A DNA stretch of 64,000 nt from positions 1,916,001 through 1,980,000 of the forward strand of contig NC_010530.1 in NCBI RefSeq assembly GCF_000069785.1, written 5' to 3'. Origin of the DNA: Cupriavidus taiwanensis LMG 19424. Its GTDB lineage: Bacteria > Pseudomonadota > Gammaproteobacteria > Burkholderiales > Burkholderiaceae. Under the pieces are notes generated by a model. The model made no database searches and was not told where the DNA came from. It saw only the letters and a program-made list of their open reading frames with translations. This document shows, piece by piece, positions 53,152 through 62,629 of the stretch (position 1 is the first letter of the stretch; each line of letters begins with the position of its first letter). Made by a program: the position numbers and the translations under genes.

Positions 53152-54321
53152 ATGCACCCCGATCCCGTCCTGCCCGGCATCCGCGCCATCGAAGCAGAAA
53201 TGGTGGACCTGCGCCACCGCATCCACGCCCACCCCGAACTGGGCTTCGAGGAATTCGCCACCAGCGACCTCGTGGCCGAATGCCTGCAGGGCTGGGGCTA
53301 TGCCGTGCATCGCGGCCTGGGCGGCACCGGCGTAGTCGGCACGCTGCGTCATGGCGAGGGCCGCGCCATCGGCCTGCGTGCCGACATGGATGCCTTGCCG
53401 ATCCAGGAAACCACGGGCCTGCCGTATGCCAGCAAGCTCGACGGCAAGATGCATGCGTGCGGCCATGACGGCCATACCGCGACGCTGCTGGCCGCCGCCC
53501 GCTACCTCGCCGAACACAAGCCCTTCCAGGGCACGCTGCATGTCATCTTCCAGCCGGCCGAGGAAGGCATGGGCGGTGCCCGCGAGATGATCCGCGACGG
53601 CCTGTTTCGGCTGTTCCCGTGCGATGCGGTGTTCGCGCTGCACAACATGCCCGGCCATCCCACCGGCAAGTTCGGCTTCCTGGGCGGGCCGTTCATGGCG
53701 TCGTCAGACACCGTCACGATCCGCGTCAGCGGGCGCGGCGGCCACGGCGCGGTGCCGCACCGGGCGGTCGATCCGGTGGTGGCGTGCGCGTCGATGGTGA
53801 TGGCCTTGCAATCCGTGGTGGCGCGCAACGTCAATCCGCTCGACATGGCGATCGTCACCGTCGGCGCGATCGAAGCCGGCAAGGCGCCCAACGTGATTCC
53901 GGAAAGCGCCGAGCTGCGCCTGTCGGTGCGCGCGCTGAAGGCCGGCGTGCGCGACCTGCTGCAGGCACGCATCACCGCGCTGGCCCATGCGCAGGCCGAG
54001 AGCTTCGGTGCCACCGCCGAAGTGCGCTACGACCGCCGCTACCCCGTGCTGGTCAACGACCCGGCCATCACCGAGTTCGCACGCGAGGTTGCACGCGACT
54101 GGCTGGGCGCGGACGGCCTGATCGAAGACATGGCGCCGCTGACCGGCAGCGAGGATTTCTCTTTCATGCTGGAAGCGTGCCCGGGCTGCTATCTGATCGT
54201 CGGCAACGGCGACGGCGAGGGCGGCTGCATGGTCCACAACCCCGGCTATGACTTCAACGACGAATGCCTGCCGCTCGCGGCCACCTACTGGGTAAAGCTG
54301 GTCGAGCGCTACCTGGGCTGA
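53152..54321 (+). CDS. M20D-family amidohydrolase (hippurate/N-acyl amino acid hydrolase type)
   Basis: A 389-residue metallo-amidohydrolase. The metal and catalytic residues are visible: Asp in RADMDALPIQE (about 78), Cys and His in KMHACGHDGHT (about 103-105), and the Glu pair in QPAEEGMGGA (137-138); the later GSEDFSFM stretch is also conserved. It would cleave N-acyl or N-benzoyl amino acids, or act on an indole-3-acetyl-type conjugate. GGAGACGCC lies before the ATG. The next gene is a transporter, likely for the substrate. Confidence 0.93.
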   Translation: MHPDPVLPGIRAIEAEMVDLRHRIHAHPELGFEEFATSDLVAECLQGWGYAVHRGLGGTGVVGTLRHGEGRAIGLRADMDALPIQETTGLPYASKLDGKMHACGHDGHTATLLAAARYLAEHKPFQGTLHVIFQPAEEGMGGAREMIRDGLFRLFPCDAVFALHNMPGHPTGKFGFLGGPFMASSDTVTIRVSGRGGHGAVPHRAVDPVVACASMVMALQSVVARNVNPLDMAIVTVGAIEAGKAPNVIPESAELRLSVRALKAGVRDLLQARITALAHAQAESFGATAEVRYDRRYPVLVNDPAITEFAREVARDWLGADGLIEDMAPLTGSEDFSFMLEACPGCYLIVGNGDGEGGCMVHNPGYDFNDECLPLAATYWVKLVERYLG

Positions 54322-54384
54322 CCCGCGCCCGCCATCTGCCAAGACCGGCCCGCAGGCCGGCGCCACCCTTCATGGAGACACCGC

Positions 54385-55707
54385 ATGTCGACACCACTTC
54401 CCGCGCAGCCGCTGGACGGCGCCTTCGTCGCGCCGGTCCCGCGCGCCGCGCCCCGCCGCCGCGTGATTGCCGCCATCACCATCGGCAATGGCCTCGAGTT
54501 CTACGATTTCACGGTCTACAGCTTCTTCGCCGTGCTGATCGGCAAGCTGTTCTTTCCGGTTTCCGGCGGCATTGGCCAGCTGATGCTGTCCCTGGCGACC
54601 TTTGGCGTGGGCTTTGTCGCGCGCCCGCTCGGGGGCTTGCTGATCGGGCTCTATGCCGACCGTGTCGGCCGCAAGCCGGCGATGGCGCTGACGCTGTGGC
54701 TGATGGGGCTGGGTTCGCTGCTGTTCGTGGTCGCGCCCACCTACGCGCAGGCCGGCATGGCGGCGCCGCTGCTGATCGTGCTGGCGCGGCTGCTGCAGGG
54801 CTTCGCGCTCGGCGGTGAAGTCGGCGCCTCGACGGCGCTGCTGATGGAGTACGCCGATGACCACTCGCGCGGCTACTACGGCAGCTGGCAGCTGTTCAGC
54901 CAGGGCGTCAGCGTGCTGCTGGGCGCGGTCGTCGGGCTGTCGCTGACCAACGGGCTGTCGCCCGACGCCCTGCAAAGCTGGGGGTGGCGCGTGCCGTTCG
55001 CCATCGGCATCCTGGTCATCCCGCTGGGCCTCTATATTCGCCGCCACCTGGAGGAAACCGCCGGGGCGCCGGCCGCCGGCGCGCCGGGCCATGAAGGCGC
55101 CGGCCTGGCCGGGATCTTCGGTGCGCACGGACGCGTCGTGGTTGCCGGCGTGCTGGTGACAATAGGCGGCACCTCGGCGACCTACATCGTGCTGCACTAC
55201 ATGACCAGCTACGCGGCGACGGTGCTGAAGATCCCGCTCGGGCTCAGCATGGCTGCAGGGTGCGTGGCCGCGCTGGTGCAGGTGGCACTGTCGGCGCAAG
55301 CCGGCCGGCTGTCGGACCGCATCGGCCGCAAGCCCGCCATCCTGTGGTCGCGCGTGGCCATGCTGGCGCTGATCTACCCTGCCTTCATGCTGCTTAACGC
55401 GCGGCCGTCGCTGGGGATGCTGCTGGCAGTGGTCGCGGTGCTGGCCTTGCTGCTGGTGTTGAATACGGTGCCATCGGTGGTGCTGATCACTGAGCTGTTC
55501 CCGCGCCGCATCCGCGCAAGCGGGCTGTCGGTGGTCTATTGCATCGGCGTGCTGATATTCGGCGGCTTTGCCCAGTTGATTGCCACCTGGCTCATTGAAC
55601 TGACGGGCAATGCCAGTGCGCCGGCGCTCTATGTGATCGGCTGCGGCCTGATTTCGCTGGTCGGGCTGGCGATGGTGCCCGAGACCGCGGGCAAGCGACT
55701 GGATTGA
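54385..55707 (+). CDS. MHS-family MFS transporter
   Basis: A 440-residue, twelve-helix permease of the metabolite:H+ symporter family. Motifs are LEFYDFTVYSFFAVLIG, LYADRVGRKPAMALTLW and RLLQGFALGGEVGASTALLME, with a second-half repeat LSDRIGRKPAILW. It is 63 bp downstream of the amidohydrolase on the same strand, so it likely imports the hydrolase substrate. Confidence 0.92.
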   Translation: MSTPLPAQPLDGAFVAPVPRAAPRRRVIAAITIGNGLEFYDFTVYSFFAVLIGKLFFPVSGGIGQLMLSLATFGVGFVARPLGGLLIGLYADRVGRKPAMALTLWLMGLGSLLFVVAPTYAQAGMAAPLLIVLARLLQGFALGGEVGASTALLMEYADDHSRGYYGSWQLFSQGVSVLLGAVVGLSLTNGLSPDALQSWGWRVPFAIGILVIPLGLYIRRHLEETAGAPAAGAPGHEGAGLAGIFGAHGRVVVAGVLVTIGGTSATYIVLHYMTSYAATVLKIPLGLSMAAGCVAALVQVALSAQAGRLSDRIGRKPAILWSRVAMLALIYPAFMLLNARPSLGMLLAVVAVLALLLVLNTVPSVVLITELFPRRIRASGLSVVYCIGVLIFGGFAQLIATWLIELTGNASAPALYVIGCGLISLVGLAMVPETAGKRLD

Positions 55708-55866
55708 GTCAATGACAGCCCGGGACGCATTGCCCATATTCCCCGTCGCGGGCGCCCCATGCCGGCCAGCCGACCGCCGGTCGCCTTCGTTACAAAGAAG
55801 CGGCTAAAGCTCTCGCCCCTCCCGGCCGTTAAGCAATGGGGTCGCATTGGGACACGGGAGACAGAG

Positions 55867-56958
55867 ATGCAGAATCTTGGCATTCGCATACGCCTGGGCG
55901 CGGCGTTTGGCGCCATGTGGTCGCTGATGGCGATCGGGACCGCGGTGGCCGTGCCGCGCATGCAGGACGGCGCCGATGCGCGGCGCCTGCTGATCGCGCT
56001 GGCCGCGGCGGGCCTATGCCTGGCCGTGGGCGCGGTCTGGGGGCTGGCGCGCGGCATCGAGGCGCCGCTGTCCGAAGCCGTCCACATTGCCGAAACCGTG
56101 GCCGCCGGCGACCTCAGCCAGGAATTCAACACCGACCGGGGCGGCGAGTTCGGCCGCCTGCTCGGCGGGCTGGGCGAGATGGAAGACATGCTGACCGACC
56201 TGGTCACCCGCATCCGCACCGCCACCGACTCCATTACCGACGCCTCGCACCAGATTGCCGCCGGCAATACCGACCTGTCGCAACGCACCGAAGAGCAGGC
56301 CGCGGCGCTGCAGCAAACGGCATCGAGCATGGGCGAGCTGACCGCGATGGTGCAGCAGAACACCGAACGCGCCCGCACCGCCAACGGCATGGCCGCCAGC
56401 GCCTCGGGCATCGCCGCGCGCGGCGGCGAAGTGGTGGGCAACGTGGTGCGGACCATGTCGGCGATCAGCGCCAGCTCGCGCAAGGTCACCGACATCATCG
56501 AAGTGATCGAAGGCATTGCCTTCCAGACCAACATCCTGGCGCTGAACGCGGCGGTGGAAGCAGCGCGCGCGGGCGAACAGGGCCGCGGCTTCGCCGTGGT
56601 CGCGGGCGAAGTGCGCACGCTGGCACAGCGCAGCGCCGCCGCGGCGCGCGAGATCAAGCAGCTGATCGACGATTCGGTGCAGCAGGTCGACAGCGGCTCC
56701 GCACTGGTCGGCCAGGCCGGTGCAACCATGCAGGAAATCGTCCAGGCGGTGGCCAGCGTCACCGGGCTGCTGGGCGAGATCACCGCGGCATCGGAACAGC
56801 AAAGCGCCGGCATCGCCCAGGTCAACGAAGCCGTGGCACAGATGGACACCGTCACGCAGCAGAACGCCGCGCTGGTGGAGCAGGCGGCCAGCGCGTCGCA
56901 GGCGCTGGCCGGTCGGGCGACGGAGTTGCAGCAGGTGGTCGGGGAGTTCAGGCTGTAG
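55867..56958 (+). CDS. methyl-accepting chemotaxis protein with minimal periplasmic part
   Basis: A 363-residue chemoreceptor. Two membrane helices (about 10-30 and 42-62) are separated by only about 12 residues, followed by HAMP and a signalling domain with the canonical hairpin [18 protein letters not shown] and a methylation-type pattern. There is no C-terminal CheR-binding pentapeptide. Because no real periplasmic sensor exists, it must sense membrane energy or cytoplasmic signals or act through a partner. GGGAGACAGAG precedes the ATG. Confidence 0.92.
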   Translation: MQNLGIRIRLGAAFGAMWSLMAIGTAVAVPRMQDGADARRLLIALAAAGLCLAVGAVWGLARGIEAPLSEAVHIAETVAAGDLSQEFNTDRGGEFGRLLGGLGEMEDMLTDLVTRIRTATDSITDASHQIAAGNTDLSQRTEEQAAALQQTASSMGELTAMVQQNTERARTANGMAASASGIAARGGEVVGNVVRTMSAISASSRKVTDIIEVIEGIAFQTNILALNAAVEAARAGEQGRGFAVVAGEVRTLAQRSAAAAREIKQLIDDSVQQVDSGSALVGQAGATMQEIVQAVASVTGLLGEITAASEQQSAGIAQVNEAVAQMDTVTQQNAALVEQAASASQALAGRATELQQVVGEFRL

Positions 56959-56998
56959 GGGTGCGCGCTGGCGCAAGCCCGCGCTGGCTCTCAGTGCC

Positions 56999-58336
56999 TC
57001 ACGCCGCAACACTCACCGGCAGCACCGCCTGCACTGCCGCGACAAAGCGGTCGACGATATTGTCGATATCCCGCGGCGTGCAAATAAACGGCGGTGCGAA
57101 CAGCACGTGGTCGCCATGCACGCCGTCCACCGTGCCGCCCATCGGATAGACCAGCAGCCCGTTCTGCATCGCCGCGGATTTCAGCCGCGCATGCGTCTTC
57201 AACGCGGGGGCGAGCGTGGCCTTGCTGTCGCGGTCGGCGACGAATTCCACGCCGACGAACAGGCCGCGTCCGCGCACATCGCCCAGGTTGGGGTGGTCGC
57301 CGAGCGCCTCGCGCAGCCGGGTGCGCAATTGCTCGCCGCGAGCCAGCACGTTGGCCAGCAGCTTGTCTTCGGCGATGGTGCGCTGCACCGCCAGCGCCGC
57401 GGCGCAAGCGGTGGCGTGCCCGATATAAGTGTGGCCGTGCTGGAAGAAGCCGCTGCCGCCGACGATGGCGTCATAGATCCGGCGCGTAGACAGCATCGCG
57501 CCGATGGGCTGGTAGCCGGCGCCCAGGCCCTTGGCGATGGTGACGATGTCCGGCACCACGCCGTCCTCTTCGCAGGCGAACAGGTAGCCGGTGCGGCCCA
57601 TGCCTGACATCACTTCATCGAGGATCAGCAGCACGCCGTACTTGTCGCACACCGCGCGGATGCGCTTCAGGTAGTCGCCCACCGGCGGCACCGCGCCGGC
57701 GGTGGCGCCCACCACGGTTTCGGCGACGAACGCGGCGACGCTTTCGGGTCCCAGGTCCAGGATCTTCGCTTCCAGTTCGTCGGCCAGGCGCTGCGCGTAT
57801 TGCGCATCGGTCTCGCCCGCCAGCCGGTCGCGGTAGGCGTAGCAAGGCGACACGTGGTGCGCCGGCACCAGCAACGGCAGGAAGGGCTCGCGCCGCCAGG
57901 CGTTGCCGCCGATGGCAAGCGCGCCGAGCGTATTGCCGTGATAGCTCTGGCGGCGCGCGATGAAGTGGCGGCGCGCGGGCTGTCCCACTTCGACAAAGTA
58001 CTGGCGCGCCAGCTTCAGCGCCGATTCCACCGCCTCGGAGCCGCCCGAGACGAAGTAGACATGATCGAGATCGCCAGGCGCGGCCTGCGCCAGGGTTTCG
58101 GCGAGCGCCTCCGACACCTCGGTGGTAAAGAAGGAGGTGTGCGCATAGGCGATGGTATCGAGCTGCGCCTTGATCGCCTCGATCACGCGCGGATGGCCGT
58201 GCCCCAGGCACGACACGGCGGCGCCGCCGGAGGCGTCCAGGTAGCGCCGGCCGGTGCTGTCGATCAGTTCGATGCCCTGCCCGGCGACGGCAACGGGCAA
58301 CTGCTGGCGCGGATTGCGATGGAATACGTGGGTCAT
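56999..58336 (-). CDS. class III aminotransferase
   Basis: A 445-residue PLP aminotransferase of class III: substrate/phosphate loop FVSGGSEAVESALKLARQY, the Asp in LLILDEVMSGMGRTG and the Schiff-base Lys in VTIAKGLGAGYQPIGA. Likely an omega-transaminase acting on an amino acid or amine, with oxo-acid acceptor unknown. It is the last gene after the D-aminoacylase (33-bp gap) on the same strand, so it probably handles the amino product of that hydrolase. Confidence 0.92.
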   Translation of the reverse strand: MTHVFHRNPRQQLPVAVAGQGIELIDSTGRRYLDASGGAAVSCLGHGHPRVIEAIKAQLDTIAYAHTSFFTTEVSEALAETLAQAAPGDLDHVYFVSGGSEAVESALKLARQYFVEVGQPARRHFIARRQSYHGNTLGALAIGGNAWRREPFLPLLVPAHHVSPCYAYRDRLAGETDAQYAQRLADELEAKILDLGPESVAAFVAETVVGATAGAVPPVGDYLKRIRAVCDKYGVLLILDEVMSGMGRTGYLFACEEDGVVPDIVTIAKGLGAGYQPIGAMLSTRRIYDAIVGGSGFFQHGHTYIGHATACAAALAVQRTIAEDKLLANVLARGEQLRTRLREALGDHPNLGDVRGRGLFVGVEFVADRDSKATLAPALKTHARLKSAAMQNGLLVYPMGGTVDGVHGDHVLFAPPFICTPRDIDNIVDRFVAAVQAVLPVSVAA

Positions 58337-58369
58337 GATGAGGTGGTGGTGGCAGTGCCTGGCCGCGCG

Positions 58370-59884
58370 TCAGCGGCGCGCGGCGGAAGGGTTGTCGGAT
58401 GCAAGGCGACGCAGCACGCGGCCGGAGAATGCGGGCAGCGCGCTGCCGGCGGTGTCTCCGGCGCCGTCCTGCGCGGACTGTTGCCAGACCCGCGCGCCGT
58501 TGACCCAGACGCCGTCGATGCCGGTGCTGAGCTGCAGCGGGTCTTCGAAGGTGGCGCGGTCCTGCACGCGCCCGGCATCGAACAGGACCAGGTCGGCGAA
58601 CGCGCCCGGCGCAATCCGGCCGCGGTCTTCCAGGCCGTATTGCTGCGCGGCCAGCCCGGACATCTTGTGGATCGCGGCCTCGAGCGTCATCAGTTGGTCT
58701 TCGCGCACCATGCGCGCCAGGATGCGCGGGAAGGTGCCCCATTGCCGCGGATGCGGACGCGGGTCGAACGGCAGGCCGTCGGAGCCGAAGATGGTCAGCG
58801 GGAACTGCGCGATGCGCGCGACGTCGCGTTCGTCCATGATGAAATAGATCGCCGCCGCGGGGCGCAGCCTGGCGAGCAGCGCTTCCTCGTCCAGCCCGAG
58901 TTCCTGCATCAGCTCGTGGAAATCGCGGCCGCCCGCCGCGGGGTAGCCGGTGGACCACGTGATCAGCGTGCGCGTGGACTGGCGCACGCGGTCCAGCCGC
59001 AGCATGGTCGAAGTGGCGGGATAGGGATGGCAGTCCAGGCACAACGGCTGCAGGCGCGCGGCCTCGGCCAGCAGCCCCAGCGTTTCGACCGAGCGGCCAT
59101 GATTGCGCTTGCCAGCCACCTTGTGGTGCGAGAACACCACCGGGCAGTCCAGCGCGCGGCCAATGCGCAGTGCCTCTTCGATCGACGGCACGATGGCGTC
59201 GGTCTCGTCGCGCAGGTGCGTGGAATAGATGCCGCCATGGCTGCGGACCGGCCCGCACACTGCGATGATCTCCGCCTCGGTCGCAGCAGCCGCGGGCGGA
59301 TAGAAGGTGCCGGTCGACACCCCGAAGGCGCCCGCCTCCATCGCCAGCCTGACCTCGTCGCGCATCGCGGCGATCTCCGCGTCATTGGCGGGACGGTCCA
59401 GTTCCGGCATCGCGCGCACGCGCAGCGTGGAGTGCCCCAGCAGCGGCACCACGTTGACATTGGCCGGCGCCGCGCGCAGCGCGTCGAGCCACTGCGCGAA
59501 GGTATCGAAGCGGAACAGCGCGGGCGGGCCCAGCAGGTCCAGCGGCTGCGGGGGCGCGCCGCTGACCAGCGGCGCCACGCTGATGCCGCAGTTGCCCGTC
59601 ACCACCGTGGTAATGCCCTGCGACACCTTGGGCGTCATGTCCCGGTGCACCAGCAGGTAGCCGTCGTCGTGCGTATGGGCGTCGATGAAGCCCGGGGCCA
59701 GTACACGTCCGCTGCAGTCGACGGTGTGGTCGGCGGCGATGCCGGCGCAGTCGCCTACGGCAATGATGCGGTCACCCGTGACCGCGACATCGGCAGTGCG
59801 GCGGGTTGCGCCCGTGCCGTCCACCACCGTGGCGTGACGAAAGAGCAGGTCGGCGCGTTGCGGCGCCGGGGATTGCGATGCCAT
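58370..59884 (-). CDS. N-acyl-D-amino-acid deacylase family amidohydrolase
   Basis: A 504-residue zinc amidohydrolase of the D-aminoacylase/dihydroorotase-like group. The HxH metal site is in GFIDAHTHDDG, with TTVVTGNCGISVAP and VVFSHHKVAG and the late GAFADLVLFD. It should release D-amino acids from N-acyl precursors. The ATG follows AAGGACTGACA. It lies 26 bp after the Bug receptor stop, so receptor, deacylase and aminotransferase form an operon. Confidence 0.92.
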   Translation of the reverse strand: MASQSPAPQRADLLFRHATVVDGTGATRRTADVAVTGDRIIAVGDCAGIAADHTVDCSGRVLAPGFIDAHTHDDGYLLVHRDMTPKVSQGITTVVTGNCGISVAPLVSGAPPQPLDLLGPPALFRFDTFAQWLDALRAAPANVNVVPLLGHSTLRVRAMPELDRPANDAEIAAMRDEVRLAMEAGAFGVSTGTFYPPAAAATEAEIIAVCGPVRSHGGIYSTHLRDETDAIVPSIEEALRIGRALDCPVVFSHHKVAGKRNHGRSVETLGLLAEAARLQPLCLDCHPYPATSTMLRLDRVRQSTRTLITWSTGYPAAGGRDFHELMQELGLDEEALLARLRPAAAIYFIMDERDVARIAQFPLTIFGSDGLPFDPRPHPRQWGTFPRILARMVREDQLMTLEAAIHKMSGLAAQQYGLEDRGRIAPGAFADLVLFDAGRVQDRATFEDPLQLSTGIDGVWVNGARVWQQSAQDGAGDTAGSALPAFSGRVLRRLASDNPSAARR

Positions 59885-59910
59885 TGTCAGTCCTTGTCTG
59901 GTCGTCGGCG

Positions 59911-60936
59911 CTACTGCGGCGCAATGCCGGCTTGCCTGACCACGGCCGCCCATTTGTCGGTTTCCTGTGCGGCATAGCCGGCCAGCGCCTGCGGCGTGCC
60001 GCCGACGGTTTCGGCCCCCAGCGCGGCGAATTTCTCGCGGATGGCCGGATCGGCCAGCGCCCGGTTGAAGGCGTGGTTGAGCTTAGCCACCACGTCGGCG
60101 TGGGTGCCTTGCGGCGCAACCAGGCCGCCCCAGGCCACGCCCTCGAAACCGGGCACGCCCGACGCCGCGATGGTCGGCAGCGCCGGCAGCAACGGCGAGC
60201 GTGCCAGGCTGGTGACGGCGAGTGGCTTGAGCTTGCCGGCCTTGATCAGCGGCAGGATGGTCGGCATGTTGTCGATCAGCACATTGACCTGGCCGCCGAC
60301 GACATCGGTCGCGGCCTGCGGGCTGCCCTTGTAGCCGACGTGGGTCCAGGCAAGGCCGGCCTTGTCGGCCAGCAGCTGCCCGGTGAGGTGGCCGGACGTG
60401 CCTTGCCCGGGCGAGGCGTAGGTAACCTTGTCCGGGTTGGCCCTGATGTAAGCCACCAGCTCGGCAAAGGTCTTCACCGGCATGTCCGGACGGACGGCGA
60501 TCACGTTCGGCACCTTGAACAGCAGCACCACCGGCACGAAGGCGTCGGGCCGGTACGGCAGCTTGCGGAAGGTGCTCTTGTTGATCGACAGCGTAACGTT
60601 GTTGGCGTAACCGAGCGTGTAGCCGTCAGGCGCGGCGCGCTCCAGCTCGGAAATGCCGATCACGCCCGAAGCACCGGGCTTGTTGTCGATCACGAACGAC
60701 TGGCCCAGCGACTTGCCGGCCTCGGCGCCCAGCGCGCGCATCAGCACGTCAGGGCTGCCGCCGGCCGCCGATGGCACCACCAGGCGGATCGGACGCGACG
60801 GATAGGTATCCGCCGCCGCGGGGCCGGCCAGCACTGCTGCGCCCAGCAACAACAGGGTGGCCAGGGATCGCCGCCGTTGCTGCCGCATTTGCTGCTGCAT
60901 TTGCTGCTGCATTTGCTGCTGCATTTGATTCTGCAT
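59911..60936 (-). CDS. Bug-family solute receptor with MQQQ-repeat N-terminus
   Basis: A 341-residue periplasmic receptor of the tripartite tricarboxylate type. Bug hallmarks are YPSRPIRLVVPSAAGGSPD, FVIDNKPGASGVIG and DGYTLGYA. Before the Arg-rich signal-peptide core (RRRSLATLLLLGAAVLAG, cleavage near PAAAD) there is an extra run of MQNQ/MQQQ repeats created by a tandem 12-bp duplication, so several in-frame Met codons could start translation; the first is used here. It heads the operon with the deacylase and aminotransferase and has its own promoter. Confidence 0.9.
   Translation of the reverse strand: MQNQMQQQMQQQMQQQMRQQRRRSLATLLLLGAAVLAGPAAADTYPSRPIRLVVPSAAGGSPDVLMRALGAEAGKSLGQSFVIDNKPGASGVIGISELERAAPDGYTLGYANNVTLSINKSTFRKLPYRPDAFVPVVLLFKVPNVIAVRPDMPVKTFAELVAYIRANPDKVTYASPGQGTSGHLTGQLLADKAGLAWTHVGYKGSPQAATDVVGGQVNVLIDNMPTILPLIKAGKLKPLAVTSLARSPLLPALPTIAASGVPGFEGVAWGGLVAPQGTHADVVAKLNHAFNRALADPAIREKFAALGAETVGGTPQALAGYAAQETDKWAAVVRQAGIAPQ
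60891..60926. repeat. 12-bp tandem repeats encoding MQQQ at a protein N-terminus
   Basis: Three perfect copies of GCTGCTGCATTT with degenerate edge copies. On the coding strand each gives a Met-Gln-Gln-Gln unit, so every copy adds a potential start codon ahead of the signal peptide. Slipped-strand changes would keep the frame. Confidence 0.85.
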
Positions 60937-60976
60937 CTCGATATCCCGTCATTGCCGGACCCGGCTCCGCGTTGTC

Positions 60977-61036
60977 AGTATAGGGGCACGGCCCCAGCCA
61001 ATGCAACATTTGTTTCTTAGTTATTCGAAACTCGAA
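60977..61036 (-). promoter_or_regulatory. promoter and palindromic operator of the Bug operon
   Basis: On the minus strand TTGCAT (61001-61006), an 18-nt spacer and TATACT (60977-60982) form a good sigma-70 promoter 41 bp before the Bug start. Just upstream is an inverted repeat TTCGA-AAC-TCGAA (61024-61036), a likely regulator site. This splits the block into two transcription units. Confidence 0.6.
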
Positions 61037-61101
61037 CCAATTGAATGGCACGATGACGCCACACCGCTGGTTTTTGACGATTCGCATTGATGAAACAGTC
61101 G

Positions 61102-62457
61102 TTACATCGAGCGCGCCACCGCACGTCTGCACAATCCTTCCGCCTCAAGAAAACGGGCCGCCGCCAGCACCAGGCTCTCTTGCCACGGCGGGGCGACGAC
61201 CTGGACGCCCACTGGCAAGCCTTCGCCCGCGCAAGGCGCGGCCACCACCGGCAGGCCCGCCAGCGATAACGGGCGCGTCATGTGGCCGGCATCGGCACGC
61301 GGCCGGTAGAGGCGGCTGGCACCTTCGACGGTCTCGGCGCCAATCGGCGTTGCCGCGTAGGGCGTTGAAGGCGCCAGCAGCAAGTCGACGTCATCGAACA
61401 GCGCCAGCAGCCGCTGCCGCCACGCCGACTGGTAAAGGCGCGCCGTGTCATACCATTCGCGCGGCATGGCCAGACCGGCCAGGATGCGCTGGCGCACGAA
61501 GGCACTGTAGCCGCCATGGCGCGCGGAGAAATCCATGGCCTGGTGGTTGCGTCCGACTTCATAGGCGGAGATCACCGACGCGGCATCGCGCGCGGCATCC
61601 GCGTCGGGCAGGTCGATGGTGCGCACCGCGCCGAAGGCCGACGCCATGCGCCGCACGGCGGCCTGCACCGCGGGCTCGGCAAAATCGGAAAAGCCGCGGC
61701 CCAGCACGCCGACGCGCAGGGTGGCCACGCCACTGGCTTGCCCCGCCGGGGCCACGTCGATGCCGAGCATCGCCGCATAGGCCAGCGCGAGATCTCCGGC
61801 GCTGCCGGCCATCGGTCCGACTGTATCCAGGCTCTGCGCATACGGCACGCATCCCGCCAGGGACAAGCGGCCCGTGGTCGGGCGCAGCCCCCAGATGCCG
61901 CAGAACGCGGCCGGCGCGCGGATCGAGCCATTGGTATCCGAACCCAGCCCGAACGGCACCACGCCCGCGGCCACCAGCGCAGCGGTACCCGCCGACGAGC
62001 CGCCGGTGATGCGCGCCGGGTCGAGCGGATTGCGCACCGGGCCGCCGATCACGTTCTCGCCGGTGGCGCCGCAAGCGTATTCGTCCATCGACGCCAGCGC
62101 GACCGGCACCGCGCCCGCGGCGGCCAGCGCCTCGACGGCATCCGCATGGCGCGTGGCCGCCGGCTCCTGCGCACGCGGCGCGGCGCCTGCGAGGGTGGCG
62201 TGGCCGCGCACGTCCAGCAGGTTCTTCACCACGAACGGCACGCCGGCCAGCGGCGGCAGCGGCCGGCCCTGGTCGCGCCGGCGCTCCAGCGCCGCGGCTT
62301 GCGCCAGCGCGCCCTGCGCCAGCAGCGCCGAGCAGGCATTGAGCGGTGCGGCGGCTTCGGCGCGCTGCAATGCCTCGCGCACCAGATCGGTGGCACGGCG
62401 CGCGCCGCTGCGCACTTGCGCCGCCATGGCGGCAGCGGTCAGGGTATCAGCGGTCAT
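61102..62457 (-). CDS. AtzE-like amidase (amidase signature family)
   Basis: A 451-residue amidase. The catalytic triad is visible: Lys near 78 in PFVVKNLLD, the cis-Ser in ITGGSSAGTAA and nucleophilic Ser near 178 in GLGSDTNGSIRAPA. The wording with YACGATGENVIGGPVRNP is that of AtzE, which hydrolyses 1-carboxybiuret together with AtzG. The small gene just upstream is AtzG-like, and its stop overlaps this start by 11 bases, which supports a hetero-complex. The actual substrate here may differ from s-triazine products. Confidence 0.9.
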   Translation of the reverse strand: MTADTLTAAAMAAQVRSGARRATDLVREALQRAEAAAPLNACSALLAQGALAQAAALERRRDQGRPLPPLAGVPFVVKNLLDVRGHATLAGAAPRAQEPAATRHADAVEALAAAGAVPVALASMDEYACGATGENVIGGPVRNPLDPARITGGSSAGTAALVAAGVVPFGLGSDTNGSIRAPAAFCGIWGLRPTTGRLSLAGCVPYAQSLDTVGPMAGSAGDLALAYAAMLGIDVAPAGQASGVATLRVGVLGRGFSDFAEPAVQAAVRRMASAFGAVRTIDLPDADAARDAASVISAYEVGRNHQAMDFSARHGGYSAFVRQRILAGLAMPREWYDTARLYQSAWRQRLLALFDDVDLLLAPSTPYAATPIGAETVEGASRLYRPRADAGHMTRPLSLAGLPVVAAPCAGEGLPVGVQVVAPPWQESLVLAAARFLEAEGLCRRAVARSM

Positions 62458-62626
62458 TCTGCCCTTCCCCTTGCGCCAGCGCCTCGCGCAAGCGCGCCAC
62501 CATTGCTGCCATGCCGGCCAGCAGCGCGGCGGCGTGCTCGCAATCCTGCCGCCCTACGGGACCTTGCAAGTTTGCCGCGGCTTGCGCCACCAGACCGACG
62601 GCATCGGCGCCTTGTGCGAGGTCCAT
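62447..62626 (-). CDS. AtzG-like small protein (DUF4089 type), 59 residues
   Basis: A short ORF starting MDLAQGADAVGLVAQAA with an Ala/Leu-rich helical middle (HAAALLAGMAAMVARLREAL). Length, helical make-up and position directly before an AtzE-like amidase match AtzG, a GatC-like partner that stabilises AtzE. GGAG with a 7-nt spacer precedes the ATG. It starts 3 bp after the stop of the MFS gene and overlaps the amidase gene. Confidence 0.75.
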   Translation of the reverse strand: MDLAQGADAVGLVAQAAANLQGPVGRQDCEHAAALLAGMAAMVARLREALAQGEGQNDR

Positions 62627-62629
62627 GGC

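Noticed and set aside
57800..59977. Open frame of about 725 codons opposite the aminotransferase and D-aminoacylase
   Set aside because: The minus-strand genes have full catalytic motifs and tight operon spacing; the plus-strand frame has no motif or ribosome site.
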